A stretch of 15,787 nucleotides of DNA from NCBI GenBank assembly GCA_001791615.1, contig MGEY01000006.1:10113-25899 (forward strand), written 5' to 3'. Under the pieces are notes generated by a model that saw nothing but the letters and a program-made list of their open reading frames with translations, did no database searches and was not told where the DNA came from. Shown piece after piece: positions 1 to 7,815 of this stretch (the first letter of the stretch is position 1; every line of letters begins with the position of its first letter). Source of the stretch: Candidatus Uhrbacteria bacterium RIFOXYA2_FULL_40_9. Lineage in GTDB: Bacteria; Patescibacteriota; Patescibacteriia; UBA9934; GWF2-40-263. The position numbers were made by a program, and so were the translations under genes.

Positions 1-2
1 TT

Positions 3-839
3 AAAAAACTGGAAGAAACAGCCAATCTTATTCGTGAGGATATTATCGACATGCTTGTAGAAGCAGGATCGGGCCATTCTGCAGGCCCTCTAGGCATGGC
101 TGATATTTTCACGGCCATGTACTTCCATGTTCTTGTTCACGATCCAAAAAATCCGGATTGGAAAGACCGCGATCGCCTCATTTTAAGTAATGGACACATT
201 GTCCCCGTGCAATATGCTGCCATGGCAAGAGCAGGTTATTTTCCCAAAAAACTTCTCATGTCCTTGCGCAAATTCGGTTCTCCTCTGCAAGGTCATCCAG
301 AATATCGTTCTTTGCCTGGTATTGAAACCACTTCTGGTCCGCTTGGTTCTGGTTCTTCTCAGGCTATTGGTATGGCTTATGCCGCGCTTATGGATAAAGC
401 TCCTTGGCGCGTGTATTGCCTGATGAGTGATGGAGAACTTCAAGCCGGACAAACTTGGGAAGCTATGTTATTTGCAGCGCGTAATAAACTCTACAACTGT
501 ACCTTTATTATTGATCGCAACAATATCCAAATCGATGGGACCACAGAGGAAGTCATGCCTCTTGAGCCACTTCAGGAAAAATTTGAGGCTTTTGGTCTGC
601 AAGTGTTGCGCTGTGCAGGAAATGATATTCGTGAGTTTGTACAAGTGGTCGCGCATGCACAAGGTATTTCAGAAAAACCAACCGTAATTATTGCCGATAC
701 GATTCCTGGGTATGGTGTAGATTTTATGGAATATGATTTTTCTTGGCATGGAAAAATACCAGCTTCTGGAGCTGAATCAAAACGGGCTATTCAACAAATT
801 AGAAGTCTCGGGGGGAAAATAACCAGCGAGCATGAATAG
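3..839 (+). CDS. Transketolase, N-terminal subunit (5' end cut by window)
   Basis: The frame is open to the left edge (first full codon at base 3), so the true start lies upstream and 278 residues are visible. This is the thiamine-diphosphate-binding half of transketolase, which moves two-carbon ketol units between sugar phosphates in the non-oxidative pentose phosphate pathway. Seen: the opening segment EAGSGHSAGPLGMADI (substrate and cofactor region), and the ThDP/Mg motif in the form SDGELQAGQTWEA followed by DRNNIQIDG. Most homologues have GDG, so the first Gly is Ser here. The length suits the small subunit of split transketolases, which lack the pyrimidine-binding half. That half is encoded at 3209-4375, with two other genes between. 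The HEAT-repeat gene follows after 15 nt, so co-transcription is likely. Confidence 0.95.
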   Translation, partial: KKLEETANLIREDIIDMLVEAGSGHSAGPLGMADIFTAMYFHVLVHDPKNPDWKDRDRLILSNGHIVPVQYAAMARAGYFPKKLLMSLRKFGSPLQGHPEYRSLPGIETTSGPLGSGSSQAIGMAYAALMDKAPWRVYCLMSDGELQAGQTWEAMLFAARNKLYNCTFIIDRNNIQIDGTTEEVMPLEPLQEKFEAFGLQVLRCAGNDIREFVQVVAHAQGISEKPTVIIADTIPGYGVDFMEYDFSWHGKIPASGAESKRAIQQIRSLGGKITSEHE

Positions 840-854
840 CTAACCATAACCTGT

Positions 855-2237
855 ATGGAAAAAATGGGAATAGAGCAGTGGCACATGCATGCTTCATCAA
901 ATATGAAAGTTGATAGCGCAGACAAAACAACAAAAAATCACAAAGTTGATATCCCAAATTCAAATGGTGAACAAGGAAAATCAATCCCTCAAATAGAGGA
1001 GAGACCTTTCGTTTATGAAAAGATGAAATTTTCATTCGAAGCAATGGAACGTACAATGGCAGAAAAAATAATCTTTCTACCAGAAAATGAACGCGCACAA
1101 TTCATTTTAGACATCCTTGAAGATACTTCAGTAGACCCAAATGCAGATATCCGTCTTATTGCTTTTCAACTCATTAAATTTGTACCAGAAAATGAACGCG
1201 CTTCAATTGTGTTAAAAGGACTCAAAGATACTCACAGGGTTCTCTCTGTTCGTGCACTACAAAACATTCATTATTTACCTATAGATCAACGCGCACCATT
1301 TGTTGTTCAATATCTTGAAAAAGCAAATGATTATTGGGTACAAGAAAACGCAATAAAACAGATGCAACATCTACCAGAAAAAGATCGTGTAGAGATCATG
1401 CGAAAAGGTCTGGAAAATCCGCACATCAGTCATGCTCTTATAATAAAACAAATGTGGACTATACCCACAGATGAACGAACACCCTTTCTTCAAAAAGGAC
1501 TTGAAGATCCAGACCTCGAAACCCGCAGTGGGACAATTCGAGAAATCTATTACGCGCCAATAGAAAAACGTGAGGGACTTTTCAATAAATGTTTTGAAGA
1601 CTCAGATCCAAAAATTCGTCGATTGGCTGTTGAATATGGATCCTATCTCTTGCCCTATAAAGAACGCGTTTTTCTTCTTCGCAAAGGACTTAGAGATAAA
1701 GATATTTCTGTTCGCGAATCCGCGATAAGAAGGATTGATCGTGTGCTAGAAGAGGAACAAGCAGAACTTGTTCGTTTAGGTCTTAACAATCAAGATGTTT
1801 CAATACGCAGATTAGCTTTTAAAGCAATTGAACTCGTACCTATAGAAAACCGTCTATCACTTATGCGAATTGCTTCTTCAGATCCAAATCCTGATATTCG
1901 TTTTGATGTGATTCGGGGTGTAGAGCTCCTCGAAGAAAAAGATCGTGCGCTCTTTATTCAAGAAGTATTCAGATCCTCTGATGTCCGAACTCGCCTTGAT
2001 TCATTGTTTGGTATCAACTATCTGCAAGAACGAGATTGTAGCAATGTAATAAGACTAGCTCTTGAGGATAAAGATGCAAGCGTCCGAAGAGAAGCCATCT
2101 TACTTATTAGAAAAGCTTCTCCAAATGAACAACGAGCTCTCTACCAAAAAGTGCTTGATGAGGAAAAAGATGAAGACCTCCTTTCTCTTGCTCGTAGACT
2201 ACAAAAAAATAACTCATCAATTGATTCACATATATGA
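855..2237 (+). CDS. HEAT-repeat (PBS-lyase-like) protein
   Basis: A 460-residue protein made almost wholly of about twelve helical repeats of roughly 31 residues, from about residue 75 to 450. Each repeat has a core like LPEDERxxxLxKGLEDxDxxVRxxAIxxI. Such alpha-solenoids are normally protein-binding scaffolds; no catalytic motif is visible. The first 60 residues are polar and non-repetitive. No signal peptide or membrane helix is seen, so it is probably cytoplasmic. The start is uncertain: the ATG at 855 has no Shine-Dalgarno, and an internal ATG at 903 is possible. It ends in TGA and overlaps the next gene by 4 nt (ATGA), which suggests translational coupling. Its place between the two transketolase halves suggests, but does not show, a role linked to that enzyme. 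No specific family is recognised beyond HEAT repeats. Confidence 0.88.
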   Translation: MEKMGIEQWHMHASSNMKVDSADKTTKNHKVDIPNSNGEQGKSIPQIEERPFVYEKMKFSFEAMERTMAEKIIFLPENERAQFILDILEDTSVDPNADIRLIAFQLIKFVPENERASIVLKGLKDTHRVLSVRALQNIHYLPIDQRAPFVVQYLEKANDYWVQENAIKQMQHLPEKDRVEIMRKGLENPHISHALIIKQMWTIPTDERTPFLQKGLEDPDLETRSGTIREIYYAPIEKREGLFNKCFEDSDPKIRRLAVEYGSYLLPYKERVFLLRKGLRDKDISVRESAIRRIDRVLEEEQAELVRLGLNNQDVSIRRLAFKAIELVPIENRLSLMRIASSDPNPDIRFDVIRGVELLEEKDRALFIQEVFRSSDVRTRLDSLFGINYLQERDCSNVIRLALEDKDASVRREAILLIRKASPNEQRALYQKVLDEEKDEDLLSLARRLQKNNSSIDSHI

Positions 2238-3205
2238 ACAAACACACTTTTTATAAATGGGTCATTATCATTCCTCTTTGTATCATTGGTGCGATCACTC
2301 TTCTTTTTCTCCTCTATCAAGCATTGTTTGGAACATCAGGAATCTCTATAACAAGCCAAACCCCTTCTGCCTATAATTCTTCCATGATGGAAAAAGCATT
2401 TGTTCCCTATACGGGTGCCTCTGCTGTTTCAGAATCCTTTTCCACTCGCTCCTCTGTTTCTGATGATCTTTCGATCGAGACAGCTGCAGAGGTAGATCAA
2501 AAAATCATTAAAACAGGAATGCTTTCTTTAGAAGTTTCTTATGTCTCAGACACAGTCGCTTCTATTTCTTCTGTGGCAGAAAGTGCTGGTGGATTTGTGC
2601 AATATTCCTCTGTTTCTGAGCAAGAAGATGGAACCCATGCGGGAAATATCACTATCCGTATTCCCTTTGATCAATTTGAATCTACCATGGAACAGATCAA
2701 GACGTATGCAAATTTAGTGAGTTATGAATCTGTTTCTGGAACAGATGTAACAGAAGAATATACAGATCTTGAAGCTCGACTCCACAATGCACAAGCACAA
2801 GAACAAACCTATTTAGAAGTACTTGATCTTGCAAAAACCGTTGAAGATGTCTTGAGTGTTCAGTATGCCCTTGCTCAAGTACGACAAGAAATTGAAATCT
2901 ATGAAGGTCACATCAAATACCTTGAAGATCGTACTTCACTCTCCACAATCACTATCTCTTTGACAGAAGAAACAACGGTCTTGCTTTCCAACAAAGACTT
3001 TCGTCCTTGGACAACAGTGAAAGAAGCTGCCCATGCATTTGTTGTTTTAGTACAAAGCCTAATCAATACCCTAATCTGGATTGTTGTTGTCGGAGGTGGC
3101 ATCCTTCTTCCATTAGCTCTCATTATCTGGGGAGTGTGGAAATTATTCCGCTGTGTTCTTCTACAAAAATGTAAACATCACTTCTTTGGTAAAAAAACTC
3201 ATTAA
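2234..3205 (+). CDS. DUF4349-type membrane-anchored protein
   Basis: 323 residues. A hydrophobic helix at about residues 10-30 anchors the N-terminus. A Ser/Thr-rich linker runs to about residue 88. The DUF4349-like domain spans about 90-245, beginning with KIIKTGMLSLEV and containing a GNITIRIPFDQFE strand segment and a long coiled coil around 170-230. A second strongly hydrophobic segment at about 268-305 is followed by a basic tail. This layout (N-terminal anchor, external domain with coiled coil, C-terminal helix) is typical of DUF4349 proteins. Their biochemical role is unknown; a cell-surface or envelope role is an inference. The start overlaps the stop of the HEAT gene by 4 nt and the transketolase C-terminal gene begins 3 nt after its end, so it is firmly within the operon. 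Confidence 0.9.
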   Translation: MNKHTFYKWVIIIPLCIIGAITLLFLLYQALFGTSGISITSQTPSAYNSSMMEKAFVPYTGASAVSESFSTRSSVSDDLSIETAAEVDQKIIKTGMLSLEVSYVSDTVASISSVAESAGGFVQYSSVSEQEDGTHAGNITIRIPFDQFESTMEQIKTYANLVSYESVSGTDVTEEYTDLEARLHNAQAQEQTYLEVLDLAKTVEDVLSVQYALAQVRQEIEIYEGHIKYLEDRTSLSTITISLTEETTVLLSNKDFRPWTTVKEAAHAFVVLVQSLINTLIWIVVVGGGILLPLALIIWGVWKLFRCVLLQKCKHHFFGKKTH

Positions 3206-3208
3206 TCT

Positions 3209-4375
3209 ATGGCTACTCTCAAAATAAAAAAAGGATTGAATAAGGGAATGTTCCTGGCACGAAACGTACTCGATCCTGATACAATCAAACGTGAACCAAC
3301 ACGTAATGGGTATGGGGAAGGTTCCGTAGAAGCAGGAAAACGCAACAAAAATATTGTGATGCTTTGCTGTGATCTTACGGATTCCACTCGTAGTGTTGTT
3401 TTTAAACAAGCCTTTCCTGACCGTTATATTCAAATGGGGGTTTCGGAACAATCCATGGCTTCTATTGCCTCAGGACTTGCTCTTGCAGGAAAAATTCCTT
3501 TTATTTCAAGCTACGCAAGTTTTTCTCCAGGACGCAATTGGGAACAACTTCGCACATCTGCTGCCCTTCAAGGCGCAAATATCAAAATCGCTGGAGCTCA
3601 TGCAGGTGTTTCTGTTGGACCAGATGGAGCTACCCATCAAATGACGGAAGATATCGCTCTCATGCGAGTGCTCCCAAATATGGATTTAGTGGTGCCTTGC
3701 GACAGTATTGAAACAAAAAAAGCAACCATAGCGATTGCCCAAAGAAATAATCCTGGATACATCCGTTTTGCTCGAGAAAAAACACCCGTCTTTACCACAG
3801 AAAAAACTCCTTTTAAACTTGGTCGTGCGGAAACTTATCGTTTTGGAGAAGATGTAACCATTTTTGGAGCAGGACCTATTTTGTATGAAGCATTAATTGC
3901 TGCGGATGTCCTTTCTCAAGAATATGGGATAGAAGTTCGTGTCATCAATCTACATACACTCAAGCCTCTTGATGTAAAAACAATCGTTACTGCGGCAAAA
4001 GAAACCGGTGCCATTGTTACTTGCGAAGAAGCACAAGTCATAGGTGGTCTTGGAGGCGCTGTTTGTGAAACACTTGCCATGACTGTTCCGGTTCCTGTGG
4101 AGCGTATTGGAATGCAAGAGTGTTTTGGAACTTCTGGAAACTCTGAAATTGTTTTTGATGCTATGGGTCTCACTGCTCCTTTTATCGCTATGGCAGTTAT
4201 TCGAGCACTCAATCGTAAATATGGAGAAAAAGTTCCTGTCATTCCTGAATATATTACTGCCGCAGAAGAAAAATTTGCTCTTCTAAAAAAAGAGATAAAT
4301 GATGAAGCCCTTTCCCGCACTCCAAAAAAATGGGGTGGAAAAAAGGAAGATAAAACCCTCAAATCTCGTCAATAA
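3209..4375 (+). CDS. Transketolase, C-terminal subunit
   Basis: 388 residues containing the pyrimidine-binding and C-terminal domains of transketolase. Seen: GVSEQSM with the conserved Glu (E80) that activates thiamine diphosphate, and SYASFSPGRNWEQLR. A conserved His (H143) lies in GPDGATHQ, and the C-terminal domain carries GAGPILYEAL, INLHTLKPLD and EEAQVIGGLGGAV. It must pair with the N-terminal subunit at 3-839 to make an active enzyme. It is longer than the usual split subunit of about 310 residues: there are about 35 extra residues before the domain and a lysine-rich tail of about 50 after it (from about EKVPVIPEYITAAEEK). Those ends could mediate subunit assembly, which is inference. 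The start is 3 nt after the DUF4349 stop. A terminator follows immediately. Confidence 0.95.
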   Translation: MATLKIKKGLNKGMFLARNVLDPDTIKREPTRNGYGEGSVEAGKRNKNIVMLCCDLTDSTRSVVFKQAFPDRYIQMGVSEQSMASIASGLALAGKIPFISSYASFSPGRNWEQLRTSAALQGANIKIAGAHAGVSVGPDGATHQMTEDIALMRVLPNMDLVVPCDSIETKKATIAIAQRNNPGYIRFAREKTPVFTTEKTPFKLGRAETYRFGEDVTIFGAGPILYEALIAADVLSQEYGIEVRVINLHTLKPLDVKTIVTAAKETGAIVTCEEAQVIGGLGGAVCETLAMTVPVPVERIGMQECFGTSGNSEIVFDAMGLTAPFIAMAVIRALNRKYGEKVPVIPEYITAAEEKFALLKKEINDEALSRTPKKWGGKKEDKTLKSRQ

Positions 4376-4407
4376 AAAAATCGCCGAAATAAATCGGCGG
4401 TTTTTTA
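4374..4407. terminator. Bidirectional rho-independent terminator
   Basis: The hairpin CGCCGA / TCGGCG (4382-4387 and 4394-4399, loop AATAAA) is preceded by an A run and followed by TTTTTT. It can therefore end transcription of the transketolase operon on + and of the convergent gene at 4408-4794 on minus. Confidence 0.88.
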
Positions 4408-4794
4408 TTAAAGCATTGTGGGACCCATGAGAAGAGCTTCTAAAGAGGAAGTATCCCCTCTTTTTAAAGAAGCAACTATTGCCTCCTGATTACGCAACCC
4501 CTTTTCTAGGCCTCCAATAAGACGTAAAATCTCTTCAATTTTTTCAGAACCAGGCATTTCACGAAAGTCAGGATTTCTGTTTGGATCTTCTTCATCATCC
4601 TTCACATCACGATAATTTTTATATTCTCCGATTAATGCTTTTATCCGTTTAATAGCATCATCATCGCCTCCACCCATCTCCATCTCCATTGAAATATTGT
4701 GATCTGGTGGTTCTTCACTATCAAAACTTTGTGTGACTTCTCCTTGTGAAATCCCACTAAATCCTAATTCACCTTTTGAATGTTTAGAAAACAT
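4408..4794 (-). CDS. Small acidic protein of unknown function
   Basis: 128 residues, not recognised. The first half is polar and low in complexity, with a methionine/glycine/aspartate-rich stretch (MEMEMGGGDDD) at about 36-46. The second half looks helical, with KIEEILRLIGGLEKGL near 84-99 as an amphipathic helix. No signal peptide, membrane segment or catalytic motif is seen. It is acidic overall. Reasons to call it real: it fills its own stretch between a terminator and a divergent promoter region, its base composition is gene-like, and the opposite strand has no convincing gene here. The ATG at 4794 has no Shine-Dalgarno, in keeping with many other genes of the window. It is transcribed alone, and no partner is evident. 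Confidence 0.62.
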   Translation of the reverse strand: MFSKHSKGELGFSGISQGEVTQSFDSEEPPDHNISMEMEMGGGDDDAIKRIKALIGEYKNYRDVKDDEEDPNRNPDFREMPGSEKIEEILRLIGGLEKGLRNQEAIVASLKRGDTSSLEALLMGPTML

Positions 4795-4817
4795 AGTAAT
4801 AATGTAATTAATAAATT

Positions 4818-4859
4818 ATCTGATATTAATCAGATTATCATAATAAATGGATCTGTAAA
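4818..4859 (-). promoter_or_regulatory. Possible promoter with inverted repeat for the 4408-4794 gene
   Basis: On the minus strand, TTTACA (4859-4854) is followed 16 nt later by TAATCT with an upstream TG (TGATAATCT), an extended -10 pattern. The -10 overlaps an inverted repeat ATCTGAT-ATTA-ATCAGAT (4818-4835), which would suit an operator. The match is moderate and the region is AT-rich, so chance is a real alternative. Confidence 0.35.
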
Positions 4860-4892
4860 ACTTCTGATTGACAAAGATATCACAAAAAAGAT

Positions 4893-4924
4893 TTGCCTTA
4901 TTGTCGACTGTTCTATGGTAAAAT
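4893..4924 (+). promoter_or_regulatory. Extended -10 promoter for the PfkB operon
   Basis: TGGTAAAAT (4916-4924) matches an extended -10 (TGN + TAAAAT), with a weak -35-like TTGCCT at 4893. Transcription would begin near 4931, leaving a leader of about 23 nt before the ATG at 4954. Confidence 0.5.
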
Positions 4925-4953
4925 GGAAATACTTACTCCCTTCTTCTTCTTTT

Positions 4954-5925
4954 ATGTTCGACATGATTACGATTGGTGATATTAAACTCGATACCTTTGT
5001 AGTACTTGATGATAACAAGCTTCAATGTGAACTCAAAATGCCAGAATGCAAATTGTGTCTTGATTATGGAGCAAAAATTCGCGTAGATGTTGTGGATTCA
5101 CAGATTGCCGGTTCTGCTCCAAACGTAGCCGTTGGTTTAGCACGGATGGGCAAAAAAACATCTATTATCAGCTACACTGGACTGGATGGGACGCGCGAAC
5201 TTGCTCTCAAACATTTGGAAAAAGAAAATGTCTCGACCAAATTCATTCAAAAGGTCAAAGGACAACAAAGTTCTTATTCTGTTGTTTTGAACTTTAAAGG
5301 CGAAAAAACCATTCTTACTTCGCATATTAAACAGATCTATCGACTTCCAAAAAAATTAGCAAAACCAAAAGGATTGTACATTTGTGAAACAGGAGAAGGA
5401 TATGAATCTCTTTATCACTCTATTATTGTCTGCTCAAAAAAATATCCCTGCATGATCGGATTCAATCCTGGGAGTGTCCAAATTGAAGAGCGAAAATCTG
5501 TCCTCTATAAACTTCTCAAACAAACCACCATCCTTTTTGTGAATCTTGAAGAAGCACAAAAACTTCTTTATGAAACACAACTAGAAATTCGTCATCTCAT
5601 TACACATTTATGGAAACTCGGACCTAAACAAGTAGTCATTACTGATGGTGTAAATGGTTCTTATGGATTTGATGGAAAGGAAATTTTCCATTGTCCTATT
5701 TTCCCCGCAAAACTCAAAGAAGCCACAGGGGCAGGAGATGCCTTTGCAACTGGATATCTTGGAGCGATTCTTTCCGGACTCTCTCCTAACCAAGCTCTAC
5801 AATGGGGATCTGTAAATGGGGCTTCAGTAGTTGAATATGTGGGGCCACAAAAAGGACTGCTCACTACCGCACAAATCAAATCTCGACTTAAAAAAAATCC
5901 CCGATTTCTTGCAAAACAACTCTAA
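4954..5925 (+). CDS. PfkB/ribokinase-family carbohydrate or nucleoside kinase (first copy)
   Basis: 323 residues. PfkB-family kinases transfer phosphate from ATP to a sugar or nucleoside hydroxyl. Seen: the N-terminal strand MFDMITIGDIKLDTF; a sugar-binding region with GSAPNVAVGLARMG in place of the usual GGxxxNxA; and the PfkB signature TGAGDAFATGY with the catalytic-base Asp at D262. The start is set at 4954 (or 4963) because family members begin right at this strand and the promoter sits just upstream; the open frame continues further left but that part has no family resemblance. The stop is followed after one base by a second, related kinase. The substrate cannot be told from sequence: ribokinase-like, adenosine-kinase-like and sugar-phosphate kinases share this fold. 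Given the nearby transketolase, a pentose or nucleoside is a fair guess. Confidence 0.9.
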   Translation: MFDMITIGDIKLDTFVVLDDNKLQCELKMPECKLCLDYGAKIRVDVVDSQIAGSAPNVAVGLARMGKKTSIISYTGLDGTRELALKHLEKENVSTKFIQKVKGQQSSYSVVLNFKGEKTILTSHIKQIYRLPKKLAKPKGLYICETGEGYESLYHSIIVCSKKYPCMIGFNPGSVQIEERKSVLYKLLKQTTILFVNLEEAQKLLYETQLEIRHLITHLWKLGPKQVVITDGVNGSYGFDGKEIFHCPIFPAKLKEATGAGDAFATGYLGAILSGLSPNQALQWGSVNGASVVEYVGPQKGLLTTAQIKSRLKKNPRFLAKQL

Positions 5926-5926
5926 T

Positions 5927-6889
5927 ATGCTTGATGTTATTACTATCGGTTCTGCCACACGTGATGTCTTCCTTGTGTCAGACAAATTCATTGCTTTAAA
6001 ATCTCCCAAATTTGAAACAGGTGTGGGGGAATGTTTGAACTTGGGCGCGAAGATTGAGCTTGATGATCTTGTACTTACCACCGGGGGTGGAGCCACTAAT
6101 GCGGCCATCACATTTGCTTCACTTGGATTTTCTACAGCAACGATTTGTCCTGTAGGAGATGATGCTCCTGGCCGAGATATTAAAGAAACATTAAAAATTG
6201 CTGGAGTTCAAACAAAATTCATGAAAATACATGATTCAGGAAAAACCGGCTATTCCACCATTCTGACCATGAAAACCGGAGAAAGAACTGTACTTGTTCA
6301 CCGAGGAGTCTCAGCCACCTTTTCTTCCAAAGATATTCCTTGGAAAAAACTTAAAGCCAAATGGATTTATCTCACTTCTTTGGGAGGAAATATAACTCTT
6401 GCTAAAGAAATCATCCTGCATGCACAAAAAAATAAGATAAAGATAGCATGGAATCCGGGGAGTAAAGAATTAGAGATAGGTCTTGCTGTCTTCCAAAAGA
6501 TTCTCCCTTTTGTAGACGTTTTTAATCTCAATAAAGAAGAAGCGGAATTGCTGACCCGAACAAAAAAGATCAAAAACATGCTCAAACTTCTTCAGCGAGA
6601 AGAAAAAATAACGGTAATTACAGATGGAACCAAAGGGGCATATGCGCAAATAGATGGGATGATAATTCATGTTGGAACCCGCCCTGTCAAAGTGATCTCT
6701 CAAACAGGTGCCGGTGATGCTTTTGGATCCGGATTAGTCGCAAGTCTTCTACACGGAGAAAATATTCAAACCGCTTTGGCAATCGGGGTCTTAAATGCAG
6801 AATCCGTGATCCAAAGCTATGGCGCAAAAAATGGCATTCTGACAAAATGGCCAAGTAAACAACAAATACAAAAAATTCCAAAAAAATAA
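5927..6889 (+). CDS. PfkB/ribokinase-family carbohydrate or nucleoside kinase (second copy)
   Basis: 320 residues, same family as the preceding gene. Seen: the start strand MLDVITIGSATRDVFLVSD, the substrate-binding glycine motif TGGGATNAAITFASLG, KTGYSTILT, NKEEAELL, VITDGTKGAYA, and the catalytic signature QTGAGDAFGSG with Asp D264. Both copies share an uncommon insert after the first strand, a LGAKI segment before the glycine motif (CLDYGAKI versus CLNLGAKI). This marks them as paralogues from a tandem duplication. The glycine motif here is closer to consensus than in the first copy, so the two may have different substrates. The ATG at 5927 lies one base after the upstream stop; no Shine-Dalgarno is seen. 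Exact substrate is unknown. Confidence 0.92.
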   Translation: MLDVITIGSATRDVFLVSDKFIALKSPKFETGVGECLNLGAKIELDDLVLTTGGGATNAAITFASLGFSTATICPVGDDAPGRDIKETLKIAGVQTKFMKIHDSGKTGYSTILTMKTGERTVLVHRGVSATFSSKDIPWKKLKAKWIYLTSLGGNITLAKEIILHAQKNKIKIAWNPGSKELEIGLAVFQKILPFVDVFNLNKEEAELLTRTKKIKNMLKLLQREEKITVITDGTKGAYAQIDGMIIHVGTRPVKVISQTGAGDAFGSGLVASLLHGENIQTALAIGVLNAESVIQSYGAKNGILTKWPSKQQIQKIPKK

Positions 6890-6893
6890 TTTT

Positions 6894-7799
6894 ATGGGTG
6901 AACGAGAAATAATGCACGCCACAATGAAAGCTCTATGGGAGAAAAAGAAAAAAGGTCCTGAACAAAAAGAAATCTCTCTGGAAGCAAAAAAACGTGAAGT
7001 TTTTGCTGGAGCAGTTTTGCGCTGGGTCGATGCTTTACGTCATCACCCAAAACTTCAACCGGAAAACTTCCCTTCTCTTCCAGAGGCAAAACGACTCGGA
7101 GCTTTATTTGTTCCTACCATTCTTCTTTCCCTGGCTGTTGGTTGTGATGAGCTCCGAACAGTTGATTGTTCAGAAGGCGAAGAAGCTTTTATTAAAACTC
7201 TCGTGCAGTGGCTTGAAGAACATCCAGATGAAGTCCAAACAGAAATGGATGTGCGCTGGCCCAATGCGACTATCACCACTCAAGATCTTGTGGACATGAT
7301 GAAAGAAGCCACTTTTCAATGTGGAGTCGATCGAAAGTTATGGGGTGATCCAGACCTTAATGCTTTTGGAGAAGCAGAACTCCGCTCTCATGTCGTGACC
7401 ATTGATGTCCATGAACCAGAATTTGAACGCGGTCTTGCTCAATATGAGAAAGGAGAGTGGCTTCAATATTATGATGATATTGGCCAGCTGGGAACGATTG
7501 CAGATGAGTACCAAGAAGCCGGACAAGGGCAAGAATTTGATAGAATGTGGTTTGAATATTTGCAAGCCATTGCCCTTTGTAGCGGTGTTGTTGAACATGA
7601 AGTTGCTCATTTGATTTTAGGAAGACATAGCGAGGAAACAAAGGAACGTGTCGATGAGCTCTTAACGGAAGATGGTTCCATTTCTCCAGAGGCATTCAAT
7701 AATCCCCCAGATGAAATCTATGCCTGGGGATTTTCCGCCACAATTGCGGCTTCTCACTGGGTGGGTGAGACCTATCCAAAATATCAACAAGAAGACTAA
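6894..7799 (+). CDS. Putative zinc metallopeptidase-like protein (HExxH motif), otherwise unknown
   Basis: 301 residues, not recognised as a known family. The clearest feature is HEVAHLILGRH at residues 235-245: an HExxH zinc-binding pair with a third His at the spacing used by metzincins, although the usual Gly sits one residue late. About 30 residues on, DEIYAWGFSA (E274) resembles the third-ligand helix of small gluzincins, so the third ligand could be either. A hydrophobic stretch at about 69-83 ends in LAVGCDE, resembling a lipobox, but it is preceded by about 70 charged residues, so export is doubtful. The N-terminus is lysine-rich. It sits 4 nt after the second PfkB kinase and 16 nt before the dehydrogenase, so it belongs to that operon. 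The start could also be the ATG at 6912. Peptidase activity is inference. Confidence 0.72.
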   Translation: MGEREIMHATMKALWEKKKKGPEQKEISLEAKKREVFAGAVLRWVDALRHHPKLQPENFPSLPEAKRLGALFVPTILLSLAVGCDELRTVDCSEGEEAFIKTLVQWLEEHPDEVQTEMDVRWPNATITTQDLVDMMKEATFQCGVDRKLWGDPDLNAFGEAELRSHVVTIDVHEPEFERGLAQYEKGEWLQYYDDIGQLGTIADEYQEAGQGQEFDRMWFEYLQAIALCSGVVEHEVAHLILGRHSEETKERVDELLTEDGSISPEAFNNPPDEIYAWGFSATIAASHWVGETYPKYQQED

Positions 7800-7815
7800 T
7801 CCATTTCAATCGTCT

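Noticed and set aside
2062..2256. Small + frame overlapping the end of the HEAT gene
   Set aside because: Out-of-frame reading of the last repeats, with no separate start signal.
3916..4362. Minus-strand 148-residue frame opposite the transketolase C-terminal gene
   Set aside because: Serine- and arginine-rich shadow of a well-conserved gene, with no start signals.
4780..4953. Upstream extension of the first PfkB kinase frame to an ATG at 4780
   Set aside because: The extra 58 residues show no family similarity, overlap the divergent gene and span the predicted promoter; family members start at the strand encoded from 4954.
7672..7815. Upstream extension of the dehydrogenase into the preceding gene
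   Set aside because: The added 48 residues are an out-of-frame reading of the HExxH gene and precede the normal family start.
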